A stretch of 64,000 nt of DNA from Hungatella sp. UBA3048 (GCA_002367105.1 DFCS01000049.1:38167-102166), one strand, 5' to 3'; counted from the stretch's first letter, positions 19,501-27,647 are shown. The notes: a model not told the origin generated them from the letters alone. Translations and numbers: made by a program.

Positions 19501-21090
19501 TTACGGTGTTTTTCCGCTGTTTCTGTTGTAATCAGAGGGAGAGACACCCGTGTTCTGTTTGAAAACCCGGTAGAAGGAGCGGTAATCGTCGTAGCCGGCT
19601 GCTGCGGCCACTTCCGCCACCGGCATATCCGGCCTCCGCTCCATCAGTCCCTTGGCATGATCCATTTTGATCCGGATCACATAATCCCTGAAATTGATTC
19701 CCGTCTTTAATTTAAAATAGCTGGTAAAATAAACATCACTGAGATTTACGTGCCTAGCCACGTCCTTAGCCAGAATCTTTTCTCCCATATGGGACTTGAT
19801 ATAATACTCCGCCGCCTGTATGATCTGGTTCTTCGGCCCGCCCTCTCCGGCTCCCCGCTTTCCTGCACACGCTTTAAGAAAATCCTCCATATAGGCCTTC
19901 AGTTCTTCAAAGGTACGTATGGTATTAATGGGGAGGATGACTTCCGCCTGGGAAAATTCTTTTCCGCTTCCCAGTTCCTTCTGAATATCCGTGATCAGAT
20001 AAATACACATACCGCGGATATAATTAGGCGGAGGCATCGGCACATAAAGAAGCTGGGAAAAATATTCCCGGCAAAACTCCCGTATTTGCTCCGTCCGGTT
20101 CATGGCAATCGAATACATCAGATTATTATAATCCATCTGGTTTGCCGCTGCAGGCGGCGGCGCAGTGCACAGGATGCTTTCATCAAAGATCTTATGATCC
20201 GTCTCATAAAAGCTGTAGGACAGACACATAAGGGCTGTTTTATAGGAATTGGAGCAGTCCGTAAGCGAGGCTCCTTCCTTACCGATTCCGATCATTAAAT
20301 CCATAGTCGAATCCCGGTTTACCCGTTTTAAGCACCGGACCGCAAGGTAACGGTAATTCACAGGCAACGATCCCGGCTGCATGGTATGGATGATCGTCAA
20401 AAGCTCGCCGGAGCCTGAGATAAGAAATTCATATCTGGTTTCCTGAAGCTCTTCGCTCACAATATCCATCAGATAATTGATCTGCAGAAACTCATCCTCT
20501 TGTTCCCCGTCCTCTTTCCCCTGAATGGAAAAAACCATGACCCGGAAAGGGCTGTCATTTAACTTAAGTTCCAGCCGCGCGATTTCATCCTTTATCTCAT
20601 CATAGGAATAAAACTCATTCTTTAACAGTCTCTTTAAGAATTTTTCTTTTGGCTCTGACTTGACATTTAAATAGGCAGAATAAGAATGGATATGATTGGA
20701 CTGGAGGATCTCCTCTTTCTGCTGTCTGATCTCCGTCACCAGTTCATCAATCTTAATGGGCTTTAGAAAATAATTCTTAGCCCCCAGCTGAATTGCCTTC
20801 TGCGCATATTTAAAATCCCCATAACCGCTTAAAATAATAAAATTGGTCTGCAGCTTTTCATTTTTTACCCGTTCCATCAGCTGCAGCCCATCCATGCCCG
20901 GCATACGGATATCGGTAATGACAATGTCAGGACTGCAGGACTTAATAATCTCATAAGCCTCCCTGCCATCCTCTGCAGTGCCCACGATGGTAATGCCAAA
21001 CTGGTCCCAGGGTACAACCGTAGACAGACCATTGCGGATTGCCGCTTCATCGTCCGCAATCAACAGGGTTATATTTTTATTTGCATCCAT
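19501..21090 (-). CDS. YesN-type response regulator with AraC DNA-binding domain
   Basis: The 529-residue protein has an N-terminal receiver (acidic pocket IADDE at 11-15, phospho-acceptor Asp60 in VITDIRMPGMDGL, Lys in the FLKP motif), a long central region and a C-terminal AraC-type double HTH (AAAAGYDDYRSFYRVFKQ). The ATG at 21090 is taken because GGGAGGA lies upstream and because it overlaps the stop codon of the retron reverse transcriptase by one base (TAATG). Phosphorylation by YesM should activate the sugar transport promoter. The overlap with the RT gene is unusual and is discussed in the findings. Confidence 0.92.
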   Translation of the reverse strand: MDANKNITLLIADDEAAIRNGLSTVVPWDQFGITIVGTAEDGREAYEIIKSCSPDIVITDIRMPGMDGLQLMERVKNEKLQTNFIILSGYGDFKYAQKAIQLGAKNYFLKPIKIDELVTEIRQQKEEILQSNHIHSYSAYLNVKSEPKEKFLKRLLKNEFYSYDEIKDEIARLELKLNDSPFRVMVFSIQGKEDGEQEDEFLQINYLMDIVSEELQETRYEFLISGSGELLTIIHTMQPGSLPVNYRYLAVRCLKRVNRDSTMDLMIGIGKEGASLTDCSNSYKTALMCLSYSFYETDHKIFDESILCTAPPPAAANQMDYNNLMYSIAMNRTEQIREFCREYFSQLLYVPMPPPNYIRGMCIYLITDIQKELGSGKEFSQAEVILPINTIRTFEELKAYMEDFLKACAGKRGAGEGGPKNQIIQAAEYYIKSHMGEKILAKDVARHVNLSDVYFTSYFKLKTGINFRDYVIRIKMDHAKGLMERRPDMPVAEVAAAAGYDDYRSFYRVFKQNTGVSPSDYNRNSGKTP

Positions 21091-22076
21091 TATTCTGATT
21101 TCCTCCCAAGTACAGCCAAAAGCTTTTGCTCCGCCTCCTGAAACCACTGATCTTCAGGGTTCACCAAAAGGATATACTGTATTCTTCCCAAAAGAGAAAG
21201 AAGATACTGATTCTCCGGAATTCCCGCAGCATTTCCGTTCCTCTCCAGATGGGAATTTACCCCGTATTTCTCACAGTAAAAAATCTCCTGCCGCAGTTTC
21301 CTTCTGTACTCCCGGGAAACCTGCAGTTTTTCATTGACCACGATTCCAGTGACCGCCTGCCTTCCATTGCGGTAAAGAATCCTGGTCTTTGTTTCATTTA
21401 GTTCAAACCCCATGGAATTTAAGAAGTCGGAGACCTTGCGAATGACCCGGCCCGGGTTAAAATCACCGGAAAACGTCATGTCATCACAGTACCTGGTATA
21501 GAAAATTCCATTACTTTCACACCATTTATTTATGGATTCATCAAAATGCTTCATAACCAGATTGGAAACTGCAGGCGAAGTGGGAGCCCCCTGAGGCAGA
21601 AAATCGTTGCAGCAGCATAAGGCAGTCAGCATGGTTCCTACTGCAGGAGGAAAATACCGGACGGGAAAAACGCTTTTCAAAACCATTGGAAATGAAATGC
21701 AGCCGAAGAAGTCTTTGATATCCAGCTTCACCACCACATGTTTTCCCGTATGAACCCTTGCATTGGATACCACTCCTGCGCCTATGCGGTAGGCGGTGGC
21801 GCAGCTGGAGACTTCATACCCATCCAGGATATGATGCAGGATATTCCTCTGTATTCTCATCAGCATATAATCCGGTACCATGAGACTCCGCTGCCTTCCG
21901 TCTCTCTTTGGAATACGGACGGTGCGGTAATGGCGTTCTGTATGGTTGCTGAACGCATAAAGACATGCCATTATCTTCTGGTCCGGCCAGCTGGTATTCC
22001 CCAGAAGCCGGAAAGATAATAGCATGTCCCTGCAATACTCCTTCGTGCAGTATTTCCATAAATCAGTCTGATACAT
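21090..22076 (-). CDS. Retron-type reverse transcriptase
   Basis: This 328-residue protein would copy part of the adjacent structured RNA into multicopy single-stranded DNA. The ATG at 22076 follows GGAGGA by about 5 bases; the longer open frame runs into the msd RNA and is not used. RT blocks appear in order: RT1 (IPKRDGRQRSLMVP, 55-68), the retron-specific NAxxH motif (NARVH, 105-109), KLDIKDFF with catalytic Asp119, LPQGAPTSPAVSNL (160-173), the active site YCDD (196-199) and the retron VTG motif (242-244) with the C-terminal helical region that binds msr RNA. There is no maturase or endonuclease domain, so it is not a group II intron protein. No classical retron effector lies next to it; the next gene is yesN. 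Confidence 0.93.
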   Translation of the reverse strand: MYQTDLWKYCTKEYCRDMLLSFRLLGNTSWPDQKIMACLYAFSNHTERHYRTVRIPKRDGRQRSLMVPDYMLMRIQRNILHHILDGYEVSSCATAYRIGAGVVSNARVHTGKHVVVKLDIKDFFGCISFPMVLKSVFPVRYFPPAVGTMLTALCCCNDFLPQGAPTSPAVSNLVMKHFDESINKWCESNGIFYTRYCDDMTFSGDFNPGRVIRKVSDFLNSMGFELNETKTRILYRNGRQAVTGIVVNEKLQVSREYRRKLRQEIFYCEKYGVNSHLERNGNAAGIPENQYLLSLLGRIQYILLVNPEDQWFQEAEQKLLAVLGRKSE

Positions 22077-22126
22077 CGGCTCCTCCATCGTAGTTATATT
22101 CTTAAATTCTATCTTATTCCTCAAAA

Positions 22127-22142
22127 AACAGCAGAAGCAATA
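22127..22142 (-). repeat. Retron a2 repeat arm
   Basis: 16-nt exact partner of 22302-22317, positioned at the 3' end of the msd part, 50 bases ahead of the RT start codon. Confidence 0.85.
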
Positions 22143-22301
22143 CAAACATGATGCCGTAAGATGCGAAGATGTACAAGCCGCAGGCACAGGCACATGCAAT
22201 GTGCAGAAGTACTTCGCAGCAGATTATGGCCTTTTCCTAAACCATGAAAGTCCCGGCAGCGACTCGCTGCCCGGCCGCAGGATCATTACACGCGGAAATA
22301 C

Positions 22302-22317
22302 TATTGCTTCTGCTGTT
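22302..22317 (-). repeat. Retron a1 repeat arm
   Basis: 16 nt, exactly complementary to 22127-22142. In retrons the a1/a2 duplex brings the branching G next to the reverse-transcription start. Confidence 0.85.
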
Positions 22318-22326
22318 ATGATATTT

Positions 22327-22355
22327 ATTCTAACACAACTCCTCAATATTTACGA
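22327..22355 (-). promoter_or_regulatory. Extended -10 promoter of the retron
   Basis: On the minus strand TGTTAGAAT (hexamer TAGAAT at 22332-22327) is a good extended -10, while the -35 position (22355-22350) reads only TCGTAA. Transcription would start near 22320, just before a1 at 22317, so the transcript would begin almost exactly at the msr-msd RNA. Confidence 0.65.
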
Positions 22356-22359
22356 GATA

Positions 22360-22403
22360 TGTTTTTTACGATTTCACGGACTATTAAGTCTGTTTTTTAC
22401 GAT
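22360..22403 (-). repeat. Pair of 13-bp direct repeats upstream of the retron promoter
   Basis: The plus-strand sequence TGTTTTTTACGAT occurs at 22360-22372 and again, identically, at 22391-22403, a spacing of 31 bp (about three helical turns). The proximal copy ends 5 bp upstream of the weak -35 box, a layout typical of activator sites. A shorter related CGTAA lies closer to the promoter. Confidence 0.6.
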
Positions 22404-22424
22404 AAATGACGCGCCCCATAAAAA

Positions 22425-22466
22425 AATGCGCGGACCAGGACTTTCATACGTCCTGATCCGCGCATT
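22425..22466 (-). terminator. Terminator of the PTS operon
   Basis: A 17-bp stem with one G-T pair (22425-22441 with 22450-22466) is followed on the minus strand by TTTTTTA. It ends the operon that finishes with the BtpA-like gene and insulates it from the retron. Confidence 0.9.
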
Positions 22467-22522
22467 CGATTATTGAATATTATGACCGTCAGCGATACTG
22501 GAGATTATGATTACCTTATGCT

Positions 22523-23314
22523 TCACGATCCCCCTTCTCTCGCCTCATTTATAAAAATCCTGGCCCGTTCCGGATCAATAGGATTTTTCATATCCCCGTT
22601 CTTAATCCAGGTGGCAACGGAGACGCCGTCAAAATATTTCATCAGTTCACGGATATTTTCTCCGGTGGCTCCCCCTCCGAGAAAAATCGGTGTGTCTTTC
22701 ACGCGGGGTCTTGCTTCTTTTATCATCTCGATGCTCTCCGCGGCATCCTTTCCGGCCATGAACAGGCCGTCCGCAAATGCCTCATTCACACACTCCCAGG
22801 CAGCGTCCCCAATAGGTTTCCTTCCGAGAGGTATTCCGTGCACCTCGTAGACATCCGCATATACCGGCACCGTAGACCCGGTGCGTTTTCTCAGCGCGGC
22901 AATATCCACACATTGAGCCTTAAGAATTCCTGCGCTGGTTATGCTTGCTCCTGTATACAAATGCTCCACCCGCACAAAGTCAGCTCCCGCTGCGTCAGCC
23001 ACCGAAAGTCCTGCCACCCCATCCCAGTTCATCAAAATTCCCATGATCAGATCCGGAAAGCGCTTCCGGATCTCATATGAGATTCTTGTCATATACGCAA
23101 TTGCCTCAGGATTTGATTCCTGTCTGACAGGCATATCATTCATATTCTGCACGATAATACCGTCAAAATGATTCCTGGCAACCATCTCCGTTTCTCTGAG
23201 AGCCCTGTCCACAATCTCCCCAATAGCCATATCCCTGTGGCGGTAGCTTCCCGGAAGCGGCTCCGGCTGTATCATGGACAATATGATCTTCTCCGTACGG
23301 CCAAAACAATTCAT
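22523..23314 (-). CDS. BtpA/SgcQ family TIM-barrel protein
   Basis: The 263-residue soluble protein shows the BtpA/SgcQ features: IQPEPLPGS at the start, DGIIVQNMNDMP, MNWDGVAG, ADFVRVEH and the glycine-rich phosphate-binding-like end PIFLGGGATGENI. BtpA was named for photosystem I assembly in cyanobacteria, but most bacterial members lie in sugar PTS operons like this one and their reaction is unproven. It is the last gene of the operon, 25 bases behind the eIF2B-like gene and directly ahead of the terminator. Confidence 0.8.
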   Translation of the reverse strand: MNCFGRTEKIILSMIQPEPLPGSYRHRDMAIGEIVDRALRETEMVARNHFDGIIVQNMNDMPVRQESNPEAIAYMTRISYEIRKRFPDLIMGILMNWDGVAGLSVADAAGADFVRVEHLYTGASITSAGILKAQCVDIAALRKRTGSTVPVYADVYEVHGIPLGRKPIGDAAWECVNEAFADGLFMAGKDAAESIEMIKEARPRVKDTPIFLGGGATGENIRELMKYFDGVSVATWIKNGDMKNPIDPERARIFINEAREGGS

Positions 23315-23339
23315 CTGATCCTCATCCCTTCTTGACTCA

Positions 23340-24326
23340 TTATAGTTCTCCCCTTAAATTTTTGCTGTATTCCATGCTGACCCCATACATTTGCCCCGAG
23401 GGAATAACACCTATCTCCGTAATAAACGCGCGAATCGCCCCGGGTTCCACACCTACTAGCTCCGGTGTCACAAAATCAATGCCTTCCTTATCGATATCAT
23501 CGCCCCATCCAGCCGTGAGCTTATCTTTTAAGTCATTGTATACCAGGTTCTTTCTCCTGCCGGTCACAGGTCTGATATCGAGCTTGATAAAAGGTGTCAG
23601 AAAATAGAGAGGAATCTTATAATAGCCGCATATAAGTCCCACAATATCGGAGCCGGTAGTATTAAATCCTGTCCCATCAGGATAAAATGTCTCCGCCCCC
23701 ATGAATACACCGTCACAATCCCTCAGATAATACATCATAGCGGCTTCCGGTATAAATTTAATCTTATGCCCCGCTTCCTGGCAAGCTCTTACAAAGGGCC
23801 TTCCACCATCGATCACTCTGCTCTCCGCTATATAGATTTCGTATTGTTTTCCATTTTCCTTCAAGCCGCGAAGGAATTTCTCAACCGTGCTGGAATAATC
23901 ATAGACAAATATTTTCTGCATCGGCTCCGCCAGTTTGACACCATGGGCGACACACTGCCTGACCGCATCGGCCGCTGTGGCCGCATAACTGTTCTTATCC
24001 TCAATCATGCGTTCAGCGGCCGACTCCATATCTATACCTGCATATTCTCGCACATTGTGTATCATCAAAAGGATGGCATTGCTCACCGCCTGACTGGCCT
24101 CTCCTCTCGTGGCGATGAAGAATTCCGCCACCGTCAATATCTCATGGATCACCTGGCTTACAGGCCGTTTCTCTTCCTTTCCCCGCAACGCTATGGCCTC
24201 TATCATATCGCCAACCATCGCGATGTGATTGCTGGCCCCGAGAACCTTCTGCTCCACAATTAAATCAAACGCTTCTCTCATATTATGAGGGAGTATCTCC
24301 CTAACTTCATTCGTCATCAAATTCAT
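23340..24326 (-). CDS. eIF2B alpha/beta/delta-like protein (putative sugar-phosphate isomerase)
   Basis: The 328-residue protein has the eIF2B-related Rossmann domain, with segments such as IFVYDYSSTVEKFL, CDGVFMGAETFYPDGTGFNTTGSD and the C-terminal part near YFLTPFIKLD. Characterised bacterial and archaeal relatives are 5-methylthioribose-1-phosphate and ribose-1,5-bisphosphate isomerases, which turn an aldose phosphate into a ketose phosphate. The ATG at 24326 follows GAGGGGAG by 8 bases. In this PTS operon an isomerase acting on the imported sugar phosphate is the most natural role, but the substrate is not known. Confidence 0.75.
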   Translation of the reverse strand: MNLMTNEVREILPHNMREAFDLIVEQKVLGASNHIAMVGDMIEAIALRGKEEKRPVSQVIHEILTVAEFFIATRGEASQAVSNAILLMIHNVREYAGIDMESAAERMIEDKNSYAATAADAVRQCVAHGVKLAEPMQKIFVYDYSSTVEKFLRGLKENGKQYEIYIAESRVIDGGRPFVRACQEAGHKIKFIPEAAMMYYLRDCDGVFMGAETFYPDGTGFNTTGSDIVGLICGYYKIPLYFLTPFIKLDIRPVTGRRKNLVYNDLKDKLTAGWGDDIDKEGIDFVTPELVGVEPGAIRAFITEIGVIPSGQMYGVSMEYSKNLRGEL

Positions 24327-24389
24327 TCGATAGATCTCCCCTCTTCCCATCTTGAATTTTTCCGGATACACATCCTGGAGAAACCGCTT

Positions 24390-25118
24390 TTAGACATAGC
24401 CCAGCAGTCCGGCCGCATTCTCGCCAAACAGAAGCCTCCTGTACTCGTCATCCAGATGGAACATATCGAATACATCCAGGGAGCACCTGGTCAGGCGTTC
24501 CGGATAGGAGGAGCCGAATACCAGCTTTTTTGCGGGCAGTGATCCGACGGCCTTTTTTAAAATCTGAACCTCATACTGATTGGAGGTTTCCAGTAAAATA
24601 TTGGAATAATGCGCCGCCAGATCCACGCAGCCGTAGCCGTAGTCAAAGCAGCCCATATGGAGGAAAATAAAGGTAATATCCGGATGTCTCTTTACGTGCC
24701 CCAGCCATTGCTGAGGCATGGATCGGGCGCCAATACCTGTAAACACCTTCACCGGGACCCCTTTTTTCTCCGCAACCTGAAGCACCCTTTCTATACCATC
24801 ACACGTATCAGGATAGTAGCCGTGCTCCACCGACTGAAATTCCAGCATCGCCATCCCCGGAAGCGTCAGAACTTCTGCCGCTTTTTTATCACAGTCCTCC
24901 TCCTTGGGATTGATCACCGCACACCCAACCAGACGTCCGGGATGGGCGGATACAAAGCCGGAAACATATCTGCTGCCCTCCTCCGCAGTCCAGCCGTCCA
25001 TCGCCGATACCACCCGGACGTCCACTTTGTTTTTTTCCATATCAAGGAGAAGTTTTTTTTCCTCTTCCTCCTGACAGGACAGATTCCGTTTTATATGAGA
25101 ATGGATATCCACTATCAT
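24390..25118 (-). CDS. Amidohydrolase-like TIM-barrel protein with altered metal site
   Basis: The 242-residue protein is a paralogue of the first gene of the operon (27644-28384): both begin with DIHSH, share HGYYPD and are of the same length. The first metal motif DIHSH is intact and FLHMG keeps a His. However, the position of THVG in the paralogue reads FTGIG and the catalytic Asp motif GTDWP reads GSSYP. It has therefore probably lost part of the metal-binding and catalytic site. It lies 24 bases behind the IID gene. It may act on a different substrate, assist its paralogue or be inactive. Confidence 0.7.
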   Translation of the reverse strand: MIVDIHSHIKRNLSCQEEEEKKLLLDMEKNKVDVRVVSAMDGWTAEEGSRYVSGFVSAHPGRLVGCAVINPKEEDCDKKAAEVLTLPGMAMLEFQSVEHGYYPDTCDGIERVLQVAEKKGVPVKVFTGIGARSMPQQWLGHVKRHPDITFIFLHMGCFDYGYGCVDLAAHYSNILLETSNQYEVQILKKAVGSLPAKKLVFGSSYPERLTRCSLDVFDMFHLDDEYRRLLFGENAAGLLGYV

Positions 25119-25141
25119 GAAAAGACACCTCCTGTTTATCG

Positions 25142-25969
25142 TTATCCCAGAATTCCGCAGTAAGCACCGACGATTCCTACTATCATCGTGATGAGAATCA
25201 GTCTGATCGCAGATATTTTCTTCTTTGATATCAGAAAATACATCAGTCCGGTATAAAGCATCCCCAGAATGCCCGGCATCAGCCCGTCCAGGGTTTCCTG
25301 AATGCTCAAAACAGTATCTCCGCTCTGATATACAATGGGAATCGAAATGACTACCAGGGCCGGTATAAAGCCCCCGACAATCACATAGGCCGCAATCGCC
25401 GCCAGCTCGGAGATCCTGCTGATAAGCCCGCTGGACTGAATCTTCTCCACGAATTTCACACCCTGCTTATAGCCCTGGAATACCCCCAGATAGCGCACAC
25501 CCAGTGAGACTATGGACATGCCGATAACAAAAAATATAGGACCCGCCCATCCAAGGCCCGCTGTGATCAGGGATATGGCGATACCGGCAAGTATAGGTCT
25601 GGCAGTACCATTTAACAGCGAATCGCCCAATCCCGCCAGGGGTCCCATCAGCGCCGTCTTCACAGCATTGATGGAATCGGCATCAATGTCCCCCTCCGTT
25701 GCGTACCGCTCCTCCATCGCGGCGGCAACACCCACAGGTATTGCCGATGTAATATCGTTGGTGAGAAAGTATTCCATATGCCGCGCATATGCCTCTTTCT
25801 TCTCATCGGGATCATCATGGTACTTTTCAATCACAGGCATCATGGCTTCTGTAAAGCCTGCGTTCTGCTGACGTTCATAGTTGTTGGCTCCTCTAATAGT
25901 AAGCTGATGTAAAAATACCTTCCATAAATCACGGTTTGTCAGCTTTGCATTATTGTGCTCTGCATTCAT
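25142..25969 (-). CDS. PTS mannose/fructose/sorbose family IID component
   Basis: The 275-residue protein starts like other IID subunits (LTNRDLWKVFLHQL) and contains the conserved MEYFLTNDITSAIPVGVAAAMEE region and GPLAGLGDSLLNGT, followed by hydrophobic C-terminal segments. The ATG at 25969 follows GGGAGGA. It forms the membrane translocator with IIC, 16 bases upstream. Confidence 0.93.
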   Translation of the reverse strand: MNAEHNNAKLTNRDLWKVFLHQLTIRGANNYERQQNAGFTEAMMPVIEKYHDDPDEKKEAYARHMEYFLTNDITSAIPVGVAAAMEERYATEGDIDADSINAVKTALMGPLAGLGDSLLNGTARPILAGIAISLITAGLGWAGPIFFVIGMSIVSLGVRYLGVFQGYKQGVKFVEKIQSSGLISRISELAAIAAYVIVGGFIPALVVISIPIVYQSGDTVLSIQETLDGLMPGILGMLYTGLMYFLISKKKISAIRLILITMIVGIVGAYCGILG

Positions 25970-25985
25970 ATCATTTTCCTCCCTG

Positions 25986-26732
25986 TCATGCTTTTTCATC
26001 TGCAATCTTAAAATAATAGTACATCGCTACACAGATTACGGCCAGCAGCGCCACCCCGATCATATTGATACCCAGATAGGAGGCCACAAAAAATCCCAGA
26101 AGAAAGAATGGCCATAATTTCTTCACCTTGATGGAATTGAGCAGCAGCGCAAATCCAACCGCTCCGATCATGCTCCCTCCCACGGAGAGTCCCGTGATCA
26201 CCTTCTCAGGTATCGCATTGATAATTCCCTGCACATAGGCAGCTCCAAAGTAGATGGCCAGAAATGTGGGGACTCCGTAGAGAATCGCGTTAACCGCCAT
26301 GGGAAAGACCAGATTATTCGCGACAATTCCTCTTGTATCCAGCCTCTCTGCCGCTTTCTCAACCCGGTGCATAAAGAAAACGTTGATCACTGAATTCTGA
26401 AAGGTCTCCGCCATCTGTCCGATAAAGGAAACAGGAAGGGCGGTGGCCACAGCCAGATCGGTTCCTCCGCCGCCCAGGATTGCAATTCCGGTGGCAATAG
26501 CTGTACTGATGGTTGGGTTGGGGGGTACCGCAGTTCCCACAAAGATAACCGCTAAGAACATCAGCTCCACCGTAACCCCCACATCAAATCCCGTCTTTAC
26601 ATCCCCCATGATAAGTCCAACCACCGGGCCGACTACAATCGGACGAAAAATATGTGTCTGCGTTGTATGGGAATCAATAAATGCAATCGTCACAAATAAT
26701 GCCACTAAAAATGCCTGCGTAATTAAGCTCAT
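25986..26732 (-). CDS. PTS mannose/fructose/sorbose family IIC component
   Basis: The 248-residue polytopic membrane protein shows the IIC features VGLIMGDVKTG and GTAVPPNPTISTAIATG and is hydrophobic over most of its length. It is the channel part of the transporter, located between the IIB and IID genes, with a GGGGGAG ribosome binding site. Confidence 0.93.
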   Translation of the reverse strand: MSLITQAFLVALFVTIAFIDSHTTQTHIFRPIVVGPVVGLIMGDVKTGFDVGVTVELMFLAVIFVGTAVPPNPTISTAIATGIAILGGGGTDLAVATALPVSFIGQMAETFQNSVINVFFMHRVEKAAERLDTRGIVANNLVFPMAVNAILYGVPTFLAIYFGAAYVQGIINAIPEKVITGLSVGGSMIGAVGFALLLNSIKVKKLWPFFLLGFFVASYLGINMIGVALLAVICVAMYYYFKIADEKA

Positions 26733-26748
26733 GTTTTTCTCCCCCTTA

Positions 26749-27237
26749 TTAAGCCAGTTTGTTTTTCTTCAAAAGCTCCAAGACATCCTGGCCGCGGTCA
26801 CTGGGAATCGCACGCACTTCCAGGGTCACTTTGCGGTCATAGATCTTCTTAATCATCTCCACATCCTCCGGGAACACCCAAAGGTTACCAAGCACCTTTG
26901 TCTTGCCCTTCTTCATATTCAGATTACCTACATTAATACTCTCTTTCATAACTCCTGACTCAACCAGTTTAAGAGCCTGCTCCGGTCCTCGCACTAGCAG
27001 CAGAACCTTTCCCTTGTCCTCTCCGGACCGGAGATATTCAGCTGCATCATCAAGGCTCAATATCTTCAGGGTGACGGAATCAGGCGTCGCCATCTTAAGC
27101 AGGCTCTGCTGAAACTCATCCTTTGCTGCCTTGTCATCTGCCACAACAATCGTCTTTGCATCAGAGTAAGCGATCCACGCCGTGATAATCTGCCCATGAA
27201 TCAACCTGTCGTCAATACGAAATACACTTACATCCAT
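26749..27237 (-). CDS. PTS mannose/fructose/sorbose family IIB component
   Basis: The 162-residue cytosolic protein carries the phosphorylation site RIDDRLIHGQ with His14, and the rest matches the length and pattern of IIB subunits. It receives phosphate from IIA and passes it to the sugar during uptake. It sits 14 bases behind the IIA gene. Confidence 0.95.
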   Translation of the reverse strand: MDVSVFRIDDRLIHGQIITAWIAYSDAKTIVVADDKAAKDEFQQSLLKMATPDSVTLKILSLDDAAEYLRSGEDKGKVLLLVRGPEQALKLVESGVMKESINVGNLNMKKGKTKVLGNLWVFPEDVEMIKKIYDRKVTLEVRAIPSDRGQDVLELLKKNKLA

Positions 27238-27251
27238 TTGTCTTCCTCCTA

Positions 27252-27647
27252 CTATAAACTACTCAAACCGATAGTCGAACCACTCTGCTGCTCAAGATAG
27301 GTTGTCAACTCCTGCAAACTTACCTCACTACTCTGACTCCTAACAATCGCCTCAACCAATATCGGAAGATTCATTCCATATATTACAGCTACATTGTCAT
27401 TCTTAAATGAATATCTGGAAACCACATTGAAGGGTGTTCCGCCTTTGATATCGCACAGAATCAGGTACTGGTTGTCCAGCGAAGTATCCGTAATCTTTTC
27501 CCCAATCAGCTCGTCCAGCTCATCTGCCCCCATCTCCTCGCCAAAGGTGACAAAGTCCAGGCTATCCTGTTCTCCCATCAGCATCTTTACCGACTGCATC
27601 ATTCCCTGGGCCATGCCTCCGTGTGAGGTCATCAGAATTTTTATCAT
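27252..27647 (-). CDS. PTS mannose-class IIA component
   Basis: The 131-residue protein has the phosphorylation-site His9 in MTSHGGMAQGM and the conserved DIKGGTPFNV motif. The ATG at 27647 overlaps the stop codon of the upstream amidohydrolase gene (ATGA), so these two genes are translationally coupled. It is separate from IIB, as in many Firmicute mannose-class systems. Confidence 0.93.
   Translation of the reverse strand: MIKILMTSHGGMAQGMMQSVKMLMGEQDSLDFVTFGEEMGADELDELIGEKITDTSLDNQYLILCDIKGGTPFNVVSRYSFKNDNVAVIYGMNLPILVEAIVRSQSSEVSLQELTTYLEQQSGSTIGLSSL

Larger units (their letters stand above)
22127..22317 (-). ncRNA. Retron msr-msd non-coding RNA
   Basis: On the minus strand the RNA starts with a1 (AACAGCAGAAGCAATA, from 22317) and ends with the perfectly complementary 16-nt a2 (to 22127). 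The base directly after a1 is a G, as expected for the branching guanosine. The msr part shows a short CCGCG/TGCGG-type hairpin, a GC-rich hairpin (GGCAGCG-AGT-CGCTGCC) and a small ATGG/CCAT hairpin. The msd part (about 22161-22220) is a stem TGCGAAG...CTTCGCA with GTAC on both inner sides and an inner GCACAT-TGC-ATGTGC hairpin. It lies 50 bases ahead of the RT start, which is the usual retron order. The assignment rests on structure read by eye. Confidence 0.88.

Noticed and set aside
21090..22199. Reverse transcriptase as group II intron maturase or diversity-generating retroelement
   Set aside because: There is no maturase X or endonuclease domain, no intron RNA domain V/VI downstream, and no template/variable repeat pair nearby. 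The NAxxH and VTG motifs and the upstream a1/a2-bounded RNA fit a retron.
22076..22199. Longer RT start at 22199
   Set aside because: The extension overlaps the msd RNA, lacks a ribosome binding site and has a Cys-rich sequence unlike RT N-termini. The ATG at 22076 has GGAGGA.
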